DNA of 64,000 nucleotides from Oncomelania hupensis (GCA_036898135.1 CM072513.1:90501225-90565224); one strand, 5' to 3'. Counted from the stretch's first letter, positions 23,375 to 36,400 are shown. Translations and numbers: made by a program. The notes: a model not told the origin generated them from the letters alone.

Positions 23375-23811
23375 TTATACACACATATACACGCATTTGA
23401 CGCTTTCCGCGTTCCATGCTTGCAGCCTATAGCTAATACACAGCTAGTGCCATTTGACCACACTTTTTTCTCCCAAACTATTGATCAGATTTTTGTGAAA
23501 TTTGGTGTATAGGTGGGAAGTGATGAGTTCTATGTGAAAGTAATTAGTTTTCATACTTTTCCACTCAAATAATTTCTATGTATTTTTGTTTTTTTGCCAG
23601 AGATTATTTATGTATGCAACTGTGTGGAGTGGGGAATTGTTGGGGCGAAATTTCTGATGGGGGCTCTGCTGTTGAATCATGTGTATTCTCACCAAGAAGC
23701 TCCTTGCATGCTGTTCTATCACAGGAAAAAGAGAGAGAGAGAGAGTTATTCGCTTGAAAACTCGACTGAATTCCAATAGCTCGTAGCAAATATAAATGAA
23801 TTTTGTACATA

Positions 23812-24724
23812 CAGTACTCCTCTCTTAAGGTGACCCCCCACGGGACCCAATTTTTGTTTGATCTTATCCGAGGGGCACCCTAAACAGTCCTCTGATAAGA
23901 TCAACTACCAGTAAAAAACTTGATCTTATACGAGGTGCTAAATTTTTGTGTCGAGTGACAGTTGTGTGTGTGTGTGTGTGCGTGTGTGTGTACATGTGTG
24001 CACGTTGGTGCGCGCGTAAGCATGTATGCATTACTGTATAGGTATTTTTTGTGCGTGTGTATGATGCATAAGCACACACTCAAACACTCAAACAAACGGA
24101 TGCAAGCATGCATACACATACACACCCTCTCACACACGCACACAAACACACTGACGCGCACGCACGCACATGAGAATAAAAAATAAAAAGTATGCACCAA
24201 GACAGTTACAGGGTGTATTTGCAGAAAACCTTACACAAGTTCGAATTGTTCACTTTGTCTACGCCACGGCACATGCTTTATCGCTAGTGAATGAAGTCAA
24301 TTCAGGGTAAGGTCCACTGTGGCAATACGTCCCGCTAGCAGGGGACACGGCAGATCAGTTACACCTGTCTACACCGCCCATGGGTCGCACTCTGTCAAAG
24401 TGGTTCCCGTGTATATTGCAGAGTGTCGCATAACGCGGATGCAGGCTGGACGTGACAGGTGTTCTGGGATGGAATTCCATCTCAAAACAGGAAGTGACCT
24501 CATAAATGACGTCATCTGTGACATCAATTTCTCTTAAGCAGTATTCTCCTCCATTTGGGAACCAAAACGGGGTTGACGTTATCCGAGGTTTTCCCTTATG
24601 CGAGGTGACGCTAAGCGAGGAATTCTAAATGGTACAAAGAAGGTGTTTGGCCGGGCCCAACAACCTGATTGATCTTATCCGCGTTGTGACCTTAAACGGT
24701 AGTGACGTTAAAAGAGGAGTACTG
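23812..24724. mobile_element. Tc1/pogo-like DNA element, TA target site
   Basis: Inverted ends CAGTACTCCTCTCTTAAGGT and (complement) CAGTACTCCTCTTTTAACGT are flanked by TA at 23810-23811 and 24725-24726. Subterminal repeats GATCTTAT[CA]CGAGG occur near both ends. The middle is CA/TG microsatellite (23964-24170). At 913 bp with no transposase, it is non-autonomous. Confidence 0.75.
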
Positions 24725-24762
24725 TATGCTTACAAAATGTACACATAATCGGAAAAACGTTT

Positions 24763-24955
24763 ATGTCTATCCTATCCTATCCTATCCGAAGATTAAAACT
24801 GACATAAAAGTTGCTTCTATTCCATTTCAAATTCCTAAAAAATCTCATCAGTTAGATCTGTACTGCGTCTGCACCAATTTCCTATCCTATCCAGTAACTC
24901 GAAAGTCGTTGGGGCACCACAGATGATCGTTTAACTAGCGTACTCCATTTTTCGT
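24763..24955 (-). mobile_element. RTE-like LINE tail fragments
   Basis: A 'tatcc' pentamer run at 24763-24788 and a second at 24881-24893, the latter followed by ~60 bp of LINE 3' end (GGGGCACCACAGATGATCG). These are two very short 3' copies, or one interrupted copy. Confidence 0.65.
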
Positions 24956-25149
24956 ACGCTGCACCAATTTATATCTGATCAACAGATCTGTAGACTGTTT
25001 ATTCAGGGATTTTAAAATAGGCCTGGTCAAAAGAACAGTTTTAGAGACCCACGATGCATAATCATCACCGACCACTTCGTCCAAGGCACGTTTATAAACG
25101 TGGTTATATGTTGCTCGGAATCGTCCCCTATACGCTTATGATTGTGTCC

Positions 25150-25612
25150 GGGGACGTTAATCTATATATTTATTTATTTATTTATTTAATCGTTCTTATA
25201 TAGCGCTTTTCCAGCTCAAGAGCTGCTCAAGGCGCTGGCCGATACAGGATCTAACTCAAGTTGCCCGAGACGCCCACCTGCAGCCTTTGGGCGCATGGTC
25301 TGACGCCCGGACAACTGAGCACAATCCTGGGCAGCCAGGGATGGGGGAGAAGGACCTAGGTGCATGCTGGGTGTTTTCTTGTCACCGGCACTCACCCGTC
25401 TAGGACATGAGCGTCAGGATCTTTAAAGTCCGTTATGATGGAATGTATGCGACACAGACTAGACCTCGGTTTATACTCTCATCCGAAGGAGTAGGAAAAC
25501 AGGAGTAAAGTGTCTTTCCCAGGGACACAACACAATGGCCCGGCCAGGGCTCGAACCCGGGACCTTCCGATCCGCAAGCCGAAGCACTACCATTAGACCA
25601 CAGTGCCTGTAA
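25150..25612 (-). mobile_element. tRNA-derived SINE, long form, minus strand
   Basis: On the minus strand the head TGTGGTCTAATGGTAGTGC and GGGTTCGAGCCCTGGCC is followed by the shared core and by a tail ending GAAAAGCGCTATATAAGAACG and (AAAT)n. It is a near match to the copy at 28486. The stretch 24956-25149 shows nothing else. Confidence 0.85.
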
Positions 25613-25687
25613 CTAACTAACTAACCTGGTTATCATTGGATTTTGAGAAGAAAAAAAAATCATCTTCGTTTTGTCTTTGGAAACTGG

Positions 25688-26264
25688 TACCCCCGTTGGA
25701 GTGCCGGGGGTTTCAGTATAAATAGTATCCCCACTTTCTGGAAATTTAGTGCTTTAAATTCCCACTGTCGCTGTCTTTCTCATTTGCTCTTTCTCATTCC
25801 TGCTCTGTTCTATCAATCTGCTATACTATCGTCTTCTTCGCTAGACCAGTCTCCTACCTTTTTTCTTGAAAAACTCTTCCGGGACAAGACTCCTTGTTTG
25901 TGTATGAGGTTTGTTGGATCAGCTTGGGAATATTGGACGCTTTCTGCCAGGTGGTCACTAGGGCTTCCTATGATGTTATTATTTAGCAATGTAGGCATTT
26001 TATATGTACGTGTTTTGTTCATAATTTATAATGATGTTTGTATTCTATTTTGTTTTTGTAAACGGGGGTTCGATAAGTTGGGGTGAAGCCTCAGCCGTCC
26101 CCTGCGTGGGATGTCTTTATTGTAAAGTGACTGGCTAGTGGAGGGCATTCAGTTTTCCTACTAGGGTTGTTTCAGCAGATCTTTTATGCGGATTGGGGGT
26201 TGTCCGGTCCTGATTTGGCTCGGAAGAGTCCGCTGGACCTAAAGCAACAATTATGTAATGTAAT
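25688..26264 (+). mobile_element. unclassified ~570-bp retroposon, copy 2
   Basis: The best-defined copy. The target duplication TTTGGAAACTGGTA is present on both sides (about 25674-25687 and 26265-26278). The element begins CCCCCGTTGGAGTGCCGGGGG (written here as a hairpin of CCCCCG with CGGGGG), then GTATAAATAG, and ends TTATGTAATGTAATG. The long duplication and short 3' tandem point to target-primed reverse transcription. There is no tRNA, 5S or 7SL head. Confidence 0.8.
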
Positions 26265-26278
26265 GTTTGGAAACTGGT

Positions 26279-27330
26279 AAAACGACTTTCCTTTGCAATC
26301 AAAATTATTTGGGGAATTGTGGCAGTTGTTTGCGCTATCTGCCGCGATTTTGTCTTCTTGGCCGCCAGAGCCAGGGACAGTCACTCTGCTGACATGCTCT
26401 AGAACTGAGGTGAAGGAATAGAGTCACAGTCCTATCTCCCCTTTTAAGATCTCTGGTTATTAAACCATTAGATTAAAAATAATTATCCACAAAATATGAC
26501 AGCGATTAGTTTGCCCTTTAAAAAAAAAATAAAAAAAAATTGGTTAAGGTTCAGCCGGAATTGATGACAACTTAACTTGACCCTGCTTCTACTGGACTGC
26601 AGAAGACCCTTATAAAATAAATAAATAAATAAATAAAAATACTGGTAGGCTTACAGATGTGTGCATTGTGAAATCAAAACAACTCCAAATTCTGCTTCTA
26701 TCGGCTCTTAAAAACGGGATACACCATTACTAGGTCTACAGTCACTTTTGCATTTTGCTAATTAAAATCTAACCATTGTCGGTCATTCATCACCCATCCT
26801 GAACCCAAAGAAAAAATATAATAAAATGGGTTGGAAGACTTAGAGGGCATGCATTTGAGGGTGATATAAGATTACGTCATCAGAGAGTAAAAGATCTATA
26901 TCAGTTATAGCAAGCCTGGCCTACATCACTGGTCAATAGTCTGACCGGGTACCAAAACTCCGCTACTTAAGCTTTTCAAATTCCAAATTAATATAGAATT
27001 TATTGAATTTGACGTCACTGAACACATAAAAATAATGTGCAATGGACAGAACCCTAATATCCTGAAGTTTTACCGCAATCTTGTTTAAAACACAAGACCT
27101 CCGGCCATAAAACATGAATTAAAAGAGGGTGTACGTCATATAATGGCATTGGAGGTTTGAGGGGAATGAAGGGTGGAGGTGAGTAGTTGGGGGGAGGGGG
27201 AGGAGAAAACGTTTGTAGGTCTATGTGTGCGTGTCATTGTTGTTGTCGTTTTGGGGGTGGGGTGAGGGTGAGGGGAGGGAAGAGGAGAGGGGGTCCGAGC
27301 TCCCATGGACCCAACCTCCCCATAATCCGT
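26279..27330. other. intergenic, no supported feature
   Basis: AT-rich sequence with (AAAT)n near 26616-26640 and a G-rich patch at 27185-27295. No gene, RNA gene or terminal repeats were found. Confidence 0.5.
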
Positions 27331-27926
27331 TCCCTATACTATACTATACTGTACTGTACTATACTGTACTGATACTATACTATACTATACTATACTGTAC
27401 TGTACTGTACTATACTGTACTATACTATACTGTACTATACTGTACTGTACTATACTGTAGTACTATACTATACTATACTATACTATACTATACTATACTA
27501 TACTATACTATACTATAAAAAAAAAAAGGTAAAGGTAGTCCCATAGCCTTGTGGCCGTAGGGGAGCGTGATGTTGGAGATCACACTTATCTTGGGCCAGC
27601 GTAATGAGGGTGATGCCCAACTCTCTCCCTCGCTGCTTTACCTTCCCCACCCTCAAGAGAGTAGGTACTCAATCACAGTTGAGTCAACTGGGGGCGTTGT
27701 TATTTGTCGCTTCACGCCTTAGCGGTCACCCATCCAAGTGCTAACCGCACCGGACGGTGCTTCACTTTCGACACAGTAGCGAGTGCTCCAACCACTGCAC
27801 TATCCGATACTATACTATACTATACTGTACTGCACTATACTGTACTGTACTATACTATACTATACTATACTATACTATACTATACTATACTATACTATAC
27901 TATACTATACTATACTATACTATACT
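27331..27926. repeat. (ACTAT)n pentanucleotide satellite split by a SINE
   Basis: ACTAT/ACTGT pentamers fill 27331-27518 and 27807-27926. The tRNA/5S SINE sits between them, so the SINE inserted into an existing array. The left part has many A-to-G variants and the right part is nearly pure. Confidence 0.9.
27536..27806 (-). mobile_element. chimeric tRNA/5S rRNA-derived SINE, copy 1
   Basis: Minus-strand copy of the element at 33069-33370. The 5' end is at 27806 (ATAGTGCAGTGGTTGGAGCA), the 5S-like block follows (AGCACTTGGATGGGTGACCG) and the tail GGGACTACCTTTACC ends in a run of T at 27519-27535 on this strand. Confidence 0.85.
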
Positions 27927-28157
27927 CCATTCTTTGGAACCATGCACAACCAAGGATTCAGTAGCCTGCTCATTGTTGTCTTTAGTGTATTCACCGTTAT
28001 TCATACTCGATGTGCTGTATTTAATGAGTGCTACAGGTGGAAGGAAAGCTTATATGTAGCGAAATACATATGTGTTAATTATGTCTTTTTTTTTTAATCA
28101 TACTGTTATGTTTTTCTTCTGTATTATGTATTGTCACAAAAGATTAATAATTGTGTA

Positions 28158-28480
28158 TCATATCCTATCCTATCCCGTAACTCGGAGGTCGTAGGGGCAC
28201 CACAGATTTTTGTTTAACCAGCGTACTCCATCTTTCCCTGTCCTCAGCAACCCTGATTGTTTCGCTCAGTGTCAAACCAGTCCATTCTCGAATGTTGTCC
28301 TCCCACCTCTTTTTCGGTCTCCCCCTTCTTCTACCTCCTTGCACTGTGCCTTGCAGGATGGTCTTTGCAAGACCTTATGACGTGGCCATACCATCGGAGA
28401 TTCCGTTTTTTCACCACTGTGAGCAGGTCCCTGTGAGCAGATCTACAAATTTAAAACATTCCTTTCCTATCCTATCCATA
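28158..28480 (-). mobile_element. RTE-like LINE 3' fragment
   Basis: Starts with tatcc pentamers (28158-28175) and matches the 70-400 region of the first LINE as far as about 28440. A second tatcc run (28467-28478) precedes the next SINE. Confidence 0.8.
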
Positions 28481-28485
28481 GGAGG

Positions 28486-28905
28486 CACTGTGGTCTAACG
28501 GTAGTGCTTCGGCTTGCGGATCGGAAGGTCCCGGGTTCGAGCCCTGGCCGGGCCATTGTGTTGTGTCCTTGGGAAAGACACTTTACTCCTGTTTTCCTAC
28601 TCCTTCGGATGAGAGTATAAACCGAGGTCTAGTCTGTGTCGCATACATTCCATCATAACGGACTTTAAACAACCTGACGCTCATGTCCTAGACGGGTGAG
28701 TGCCGGTGACAAGAAAACACCCAGCATGCACCTAGGTCCTTCTCCCCCATCCCTGGCTGCCCAGGATTGTGTTCAGTTGTCCGTGCGTCAGACCATGCGC
28801 CCAAAGGCTGCGGGTGGGCGTCTCGAGCGGCTTGTGTTAGATCCTGTATCGGCCAGCGCCTTGAGCAGCTCTTGAGCTGGAAAAGCGCTATATAAGAACG
28901 ATTAA
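28486..28905 (+). mobile_element. tRNA-derived SINE, long form
   Basis: Head GGCACTGTGGTCTAACGG (box A) and GGGTTCGAGCCCTGGCCGG (box B), core AAGACACTTTACTCC, then a long tail ending GAAAAGCGCTATATAAGAAC and AAATAATAATT. It is nearly identical to the copy at 25150-25612, which suggests recent activity. Confidence 0.88.
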
Positions 28906-28921
28906 ATAATAATTAAAAAAA

Positions 28922-29300
28922 ATCCTATACTATCCCGTAACTCAAAGGTCGTTGGTGCACCACAGATGGTCGTTTAACCAGCGTACTCCATCTTTCTCTG
29001 TTCTCAGCAACCCTCATGGCTTCGCTCATTGTCAAGCCAGTCTATTCTCGAATGGTGTCCTCCCACCTCTTTTTCTGTCTCCATCATCTTCTGCCTCCTT
29101 GCACCGTGCCTTGCAGGATGGTCTTTGCAAGACCTGATGCTCTGCTGACGTGGCCATACCATCGGAGTTTCCGTTTCTTCACCACAAGGTTGAAGCCCAT
29201 TTGGAAAGACAGGACTATGCGTCTACATTCCAAGGTAAGGCTGCTGCGCTCCCTTATCATCTCCATCTTCTTAGGCCTATAGTCTATACGCTTGCGAAAC
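28922..29300 (-). mobile_element. RTE-like LINE fragment with inverted 5' part
   Basis: 28922-29182 is the LINE 3' end on the minus strand. At 29183 the orientation flips, and 29183-29300 matches the upstream RLKPIWKDR...SLIISIFL region on the plus strand. This head-to-head join is the mark of twin-primed 5' inversion. Confidence 0.8.
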
Positions 29301-29377
29301 GTATATATATAATTATAATTATATACACGTTTTATTAAAGTTGGACTTTGTACATTGCTCCCTTGGTCCTATATTCT

Positions 29378-29575
29378 ATCCTATCCCATAATTCGTAGGT
29401 CGACTCGTTGGGGCACTTACTCCATCTTTCTCTGTCCTCAGCAACCCTCATGGCTTCGGTCAGTGTCAGTCCGTTCTTGAATGTTGTCCTCCCAACTTTT
29501 TTTTTATGTCTCCCTCTTCTTCTGCATCCTTGCACCGTGCACTGCAGGATGGTCTTTGCAAGGCCTGATGCTTAC
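29378..29575 (-). mobile_element. RTE-like LINE 3' fragment, degraded
   Basis: 'tatcctatcc' at 29378 is followed by the LINE 3' end with deletions, ending near 'ggcctgatgct'. The stretch 29590-30200 shows nothing else. Confidence 0.7.
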
Positions 29576-30465
29576 CTTGGTAAAATATTTATTTATCCGA
29601 TAGCTTCTTTTTTTTTCTCAGCTAAACCGTTTTGTCATGGCTCCACCTGATCCAGAGTATTTGAATTGTCACCCGAGTACATGGCCTCAACCCTTTCTGT
29701 GGTAGTTCTCAATCTGTATGAATAAATGTAGGCCTACCGTACGCCTGTGTTAACTTTGGGAAGCGGTAGTGCTAATTGGAATGACTAGCATTTAAATAAA
29801 GTTATTCAATGTATCTTAATTCTTATGAACTGCTGCATATTATCTGCAACCCTGCATTAAAACTGGTCGGATCCGGCCCTGTGCCTTGCTAGGCCTATAT
29901 TATTATCTTGCCACCGAGAACGAACGTAAAAGTATATATACAAATAATTTAACGAAATAGAAATAGGGGCTGGGAGAGGAGAAAGATTGTTAGAAAATCA
30001 ATATTATATACAGAAGGACTGAACGAAAGCGATACGGATCTGCATGAAACAGCTGCCTCATGCCACATGGATCCTGTTTCATGCTATCCTACTTTGTAGG
30101 CCTATACCACCTAGTTACCATAATGGGTTTTTGTACTTTGGAATTATAGGGGTGTCAGCATGTGTTTGCATCAAACCAAAATAAAGTTAATTTAGCAAAG
30201 TTGAAACCTATACTTACACAAGTATCATACTTGATTTAATTTAACACTTATAAATATGTAACTATTGTTAAAAGTACAAATAAAGAAAGAAAGGTCGACT
30301 TAACTATTCCTACACACCTCAAAGTGAACCCTTCCAAGCGAAAGTGCCCGGACCTGGCTTGGCATTGCGTCAGAAGCACGGTGAGAGGGAACTGTAGCAG
30401 ACAAGGAGAATTTTACTGGCGAACTAATCGCAATATCAATTTAAAAATCTTGATTCAACATAATA

Positions 30466-33400
30466 ATGGCAGATCACGGAGCTGCGACGGAAAACGAAAA
30501 GAAGCCGCTGGAAGACCCAGAAGCTGGCTACGGTGACAATGAATTTGACGACTCTAAGGCGAAATTCATCAATGGTGGCGTAGACGACACGAAGGTCATC
30601 ATTCCCAATTCGGCCAGTGAAACATCTTTCGCAGGTCTTGGAAAAGACGAGCTGAAAAAATACGCCGAGGATCCTTTCTGGGTTCGCCTCCGATGGATCT
30701 TGTTCATCTTGTTCTGGGTAGGGTGGCTGGCCATGCTGGTATCTGCCATCGTGATAATCGTCCTTGCGCCTCGTTGCCCGACCCGTCCTGATCTGAAATG
30801 GTATCACACCGATGCGGCCTACAACACCTATGCCAAGTCTTTCTACGATGGCGATAAGAGCCAGGACGGCTTTGGTGATCTTGAAGGTAATATTTGTGTT
30901 TGTTATTTCGTGTATAATGTCGTTAAACGATCGCTCAATAAAATGGTCCAGGAACAAAATAATCCAATTTGTGATAGTGTGATACTTGCATAGTTTACTG
31001 GTCTGCCAGTGTGATTATGTATGATTCATTGATTGCATCATCTTCTAACTGCTGCAGCACTATAAACGGGAAAGTAAATCACTAAATAAAATGCAGGGGA
31101 CAATCTTGTTTTCTAGAGGTTTTAAAAATTTGTTTACTTTAAAGGTAATTTTAATTCTTGCATGAAAATTATAAACATAAAATGAACTTTGTGATTATGA
31201 TGGTTACAATAATTATATGACTGGAAGTTGAACACTCTCATATGGAGAGGGACTTAGGCATTCAGATAGATCACGAATTAAAATTCTCTAAACACGCTGA
31301 AACACAAGTCAACAAAGCAAACAGGCTGCTGGGACTAATACGTCGATCATACGAATACCTAGACGAGGAGTCTATGAGGCTGCTCTTCATAGCGCTAGTT
31401 AGACTTCATCTGGTGTTCGGGAACTGTGTGTGGGGCCCGCGCTATGAGAAGGACAAAAAAATAATCGAGAACGTCTTGCGTAGAGCCACTAAATGCGTTC
31501 CTAGTGTCAGGGACCTGGAGTATGAGCAAAGACTAGAAGCGCTAGATCTGCCCAGCATGAGCTACAGACGTCTAAGGGGCGACCTCATTGAGGTATACAA
31601 ATTTACACATGGAATGTATAACAGTGAGTCTCCTTTTGAATACAACCTGGATGTTCGCACTCGAGGTCACAAGTTGAAACTTAAAAAGCAGTATAGCAGA
31701 ACAGATATGCGACGCCATTTCTTTACGAACAGAGTGGTAGACACATGGAACATGCTCCACAACGACATTGCAGACGCCTCATCATTAAACAGTTTTAAAA
31801 ATCAGATTGATAAAGTATTTAGAGATCATAAGTTTAAAACTAAAGTATGCCACCCACTTAGGCCAAAAGCCCATAAAATAAGTCAAGTGATTGAACAACA
31901 ACTGAACAAGTGACCGCTACAAGAACCGGACAAAGGACAAGGCTCCACAAAGTCCTGGAACAACATAACATAACATAACATGACTTACAGTTACACGAGC
32001 ATAAATTAACAAAGAAGACTGTTCACACTACTCTAGTTTTTCTAGAAAATAGAACGCGAAATAGGTGCCAGAATTGATTTACGAGTTGATCATGGGCCTT
32101 CAACGTCAAGAAGTTTGTATCAGCACTTTTTTTACTGAGTTATCAGTACAACTTACTTGTATCAGCACCTTTTTACTAACAGTTATCTGTACAACTTATG
32201 TTAACCCGATGAATAAAAATTTATTCAACAGCTAACACTACAGAGTTATTAACATTTGGAACAACCTGTCACAAGAGGTTGTCACAGTGGGTACCACTAA
32301 CTCGTTTACTAATACTGTAATAGATTAGACAAATAATTATCAGGTTTAGGGTTCTCCACTGACTTGTGTGGAGATTGTTTCATACCCACACCACTATGGT
32401 GGGCAAGCTCTCAGACTTCTGATAGTAAAGGCCTAACCTGGGAACAAGTAATTTGATAAAGCAAGTCAGCTAAACGATGCCAGCCATACTATACTTATAT
32501 AATAATACAACTAATTGTATTGAATATCGCAAATACAACTTGCATTGAATATTTGTATCACAAATACAACTTTTATTTAATGTCACTACCCATGATCAGT
32601 CATAGATTTACGTTTGTGAATGCGCAGGACTCCAAGCCAAAGCTGGTTACATCAAGGAACTGGGTTCCAACAGCATTTGGCTGAGCGGTATACTGAAGAC
32701 AGAGAGAGCCAGTGACAAGGATGGAGGCAACGACAGGGCTGTTGTGGACCATAAAATGCTGGATGAGAGGTTCGGCACCATTGAGACCCTCAAAGCATTC
32801 AGCAAGCGGCTAATGAAGGAAGGTAAAGCAGCTGGCCCAGTTTGAGATAAATTATTATTCTGCTTTACCCTTTGATTGATTAATGGTCACTTGTGTTTGT
32901 TTCTTCAACAAGGTAAACAAAAATGTTTATTTTAAAAAAAAAGGGATCTATTTTATATTTTTATTTTTTATTTTTTTATTCTTTGCTTTGATACAATGCT
33001 ATTTTTGTATAGGTTTAAAAAAAAAATTGTGTTCAGTAATTACATCATTATTAAGGAAAGTTTACTTTTAATGGGGTGTCGGATAGCACAGTGGTTGGAG
33101 CACTCGCTACTGTGTCGCAAGTTAAGCACCGTCCAGTGCGGTTAGCACTTGGATGGGTGACCGCAAAGCGTGAAGCGACAAATAACAACGCCCCCAGTTG
33201 ACTCAACTGTGACTGAGTACCTACTCTCTTAAGGGTGGGGAAGGTAATGCAGCGAGGGAGAGAGATGGGCATCACCCTCATTACGCTGGCCCAAGATAAG
33301 TGTGATCTCCAACATCACGCTCCCCTACGGCCACAAGGCTATGGGACTACCTTTACCTTTACCTTTTTTTTTAAAAACTTTTAAACCTAAATTATGGATG

Positions 33401-36400
33401 TGCCGACACCTACATGCAAGACTGGTAGACACACCAACTTTGTCACATTGTGACATGCACACATTGTTGAAAATGGAGATTTTGAATTTGATTGTTTGCT
33501 CGATCCATGGTTTATGTCCATGTTTATTTTCTACACCCAAGTTCAAGATGATTTGTTCACCTAACCTACTAACTATTACAAGCTATACTCGTTGAGATCA
33601 TTCGCTGCTTCAGCCACTGTGTAACAGAAGTGTGAAAAAAAATATTGCAGGTCGTCGATTGATCATGGACCTGGTTCCCAACCAGACTGGTCGAAATCAC
33701 ACCTGGTTCTTGAAGAGCCAAGAGCGGGAGGAGAAATATGACTCCTACTATATCTGGTCTACTACTGGCAATGGCTGGGTAGGTGCTACCTCCCTCCTTT
33801 CATACCATACTCTCAACCATCATCCTCCACAGCTGACCCCCTGACATACTTTGAAAATATGTATTGAAGAAAGCAAATAATTCCATTATGCATTGGTTGG
33901 CTGGATTTGTTCCTCCATTTTCCTTCTTTCGTGTCCCCAACCGTTAAGTTCTTCTGTTTGACGCTACAGATCTACAAGCTGCTGCTTATTAGTGAGTTAC
34001 CTACCCTTCTAAACAAAACAAGTTTCATTTCACAAGTTTATCTGTTGAGAATCTCATTCCCCTTTCTCACACAAATGGAAGTTTCTGATATTTAAACAAA
34101 CAAAAATGTATTTGAGACTTTACTTTTGGCAAGATTAAGGACAGATTACAGCTGGTGTAACAAATTTCAGTATTACTGGTAGAGCTCTGGACTATATCAA
34201 CCAAGTTTAAGCAGGGGTCCAAATCTTCCGCGGAAATCCGCGAAAAGTAAAAAATTTCCGCTAAAAAATTTGCGATTTCCACGAAAATAAAAATCCTTGA
34301 GAATAAAAAAAATATATTCTCAAAAAAAAATTCTCACACTGTCGCGATTCCCAAACAGTGTAGGTCCACAAGCAGTCAGATTCTCTATCTTCACTTCCTT
34401 TTCCAACATGGCGTCTCATTGTAAACCACGCATTGTAGCTCGCGGCGATGCTTATGACGATTCATGAGTAAGAAATTAGTGGCGATGGGAGTGGTGCGAA
34501 AAATCTGTTAAAGTTATGTCCAACCCTGATGTGTATGAACGGCAGGGAATTTTATCCCAACCTGTTCATGCTAAAGAACCTTTGCACCCTGCCTGTCACT
34601 ACTGCCGAGTGTGAGCGTTTAAACAGTTCAGTTGCGCAACCCCAAAAAATACCTGCGCTCTACAATGGGGCAAAAGAGACTCGATGGACTTGCTTTACTG
34701 AAATAACAGGGATGTTAATATTGACTTCAAAGAGCCAGTGAACTGTTTTGCCAGAAGATACAATTCACAAATGGTACTAATGCCGAGGAACCTAGTGCAG
34801 CAAGACTGAAAGTGAAAGCAGGGGGGTGATGTTCATAAACTACAAGGTAAAGCTTTATACCGTTAACGATCAACAAAAAGTGGTGAGTAATAATAGACTA
34901 TACAAAACATGTCTGCTGATAAATAAATGTTTGTGTGTGTGGTTGTTTTTTTTGGTTGTTTTTTTGTTAAGGGAGGGGCAGAGGATAATTTTTGTACCCC
35001 AGAGTTTGTCATTTAAATTGTTCAAAAAGTCCCAGACCATCACAAATGGCTTTTTCACGGTTCAAATTGCACCAGATTGCACCATTTTGCATCCTTGGAA
35101 AAAATGTTTTTTCGGGGGGCCATGCCCCCGGACCCCCCTAAAGGGCTCGGCGCTTCGCGCCTTCGCTGAATCTGTAACCCCCCTTTCCTTCCTCCGCTCT
35201 TATACAAATTTTCCTCTTTTTTTTTAATCAGGTGTTTGGACCCCTGTTTAAGGATTGTTAGCTTAAAAAAATATTTTGTAGTAGATCTTCATTAACTCAC
35301 AAATATAGTCAATTTCTAATACTAAACAGTTGATGTGTGTGTTTGAAAAAAATTGTTGCGTGTGTTTGAATAAGTTGTAACTAAAAGATAACATTTCCCA
35401 TGTTTTTATTATTATATTAAAAATGTATTTTTTAATGTATTTTAATGTAATTTTATTCTGTAACAGAAACGGGCCGATGGCTCATCAATGTGGGTGAAAG
35501 ACCCCACGCGAGGCGATTTCTACCTCAGTCAATTTGATGACCTGCCTGACCTCAACCTCACCAACGAAGACGTCATCGAAGAATTCAGGGTTAGTACTGG
35601 CAGGTTCTTCTTCTTCTTTTTCACCTTCTTCATTATTTCTTCTTTTTCTTGGTTTTATCAGGGCGAACAAGAGCAGATGAATACATTGGGTAATTTGCTG
35701 TTGTAAGAAGCTTTTTGTAATGGATACTATAAATAGTTATAAAATCACAATATAACATTTACAACAACAACAAAATCAATGGAACGTAACAGACTCATCA
35801 GCTTAATGTTATTTTATTTTGCAACAATTGTAAGTTTGGAAATGTGATTTTGAAATTGATTTTGGATATTTCAGTTTTTGTTTTAGGTTTGTTGATATTA
35901 GCTTTTATCAACTTTTCAACATTTGTGATTGTGCCAAAGAAAATGTTTTCTTTTCACAAAGAGGACTAAATAATGTTTATGTTTATGCTGTACCGCTTTA
36001 CCCTGTGGAAAGGCCTTGTAAATAAAGGCGCACATTTGGAAATTTTAAACAACTTGTTTGGTTTTATTTTCACTTTCTTCTGCTAATTTGGAGATTTCTG
36101 TATACTTTTGGGTTCAAGTTGTGCAAGATTTTTTTTTTCTAAATTTATATGTACAAATTTTATTTGCGCTGTGAATTTTCAGGAGATTATGGGTTTCTGG
36201 GCTGAGAATGGCATCAGTGGGTTCCACATCAACGATCTTGAGTACCTGGCCGAGAATACCACCTTCCCTCCCGACAACTCTGTAAGTGGTTATTTCTTCC
36301 TGCATTCCTTTATGAAGTAATTAAATAATTAATATTGATGTCGGTGAGTCCGTTTGGTTGCACGTTTCTCATGCTGGCAGCAAACGGAGGCAAGGCAAAA

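Noticed and set aside
23864..24200. Cys- and His-rich frames on both strands
   Set aside because: Translation of CA/TG microsatellite.
27225..28097. Frames rich in YYTILYYT
   Set aside because: Translation of the ACTAT satellite.
33130..33170. Functional 5S rRNA gene
   Set aside because: Only the internal-promoter portion matches; both rRNA ends are missing.
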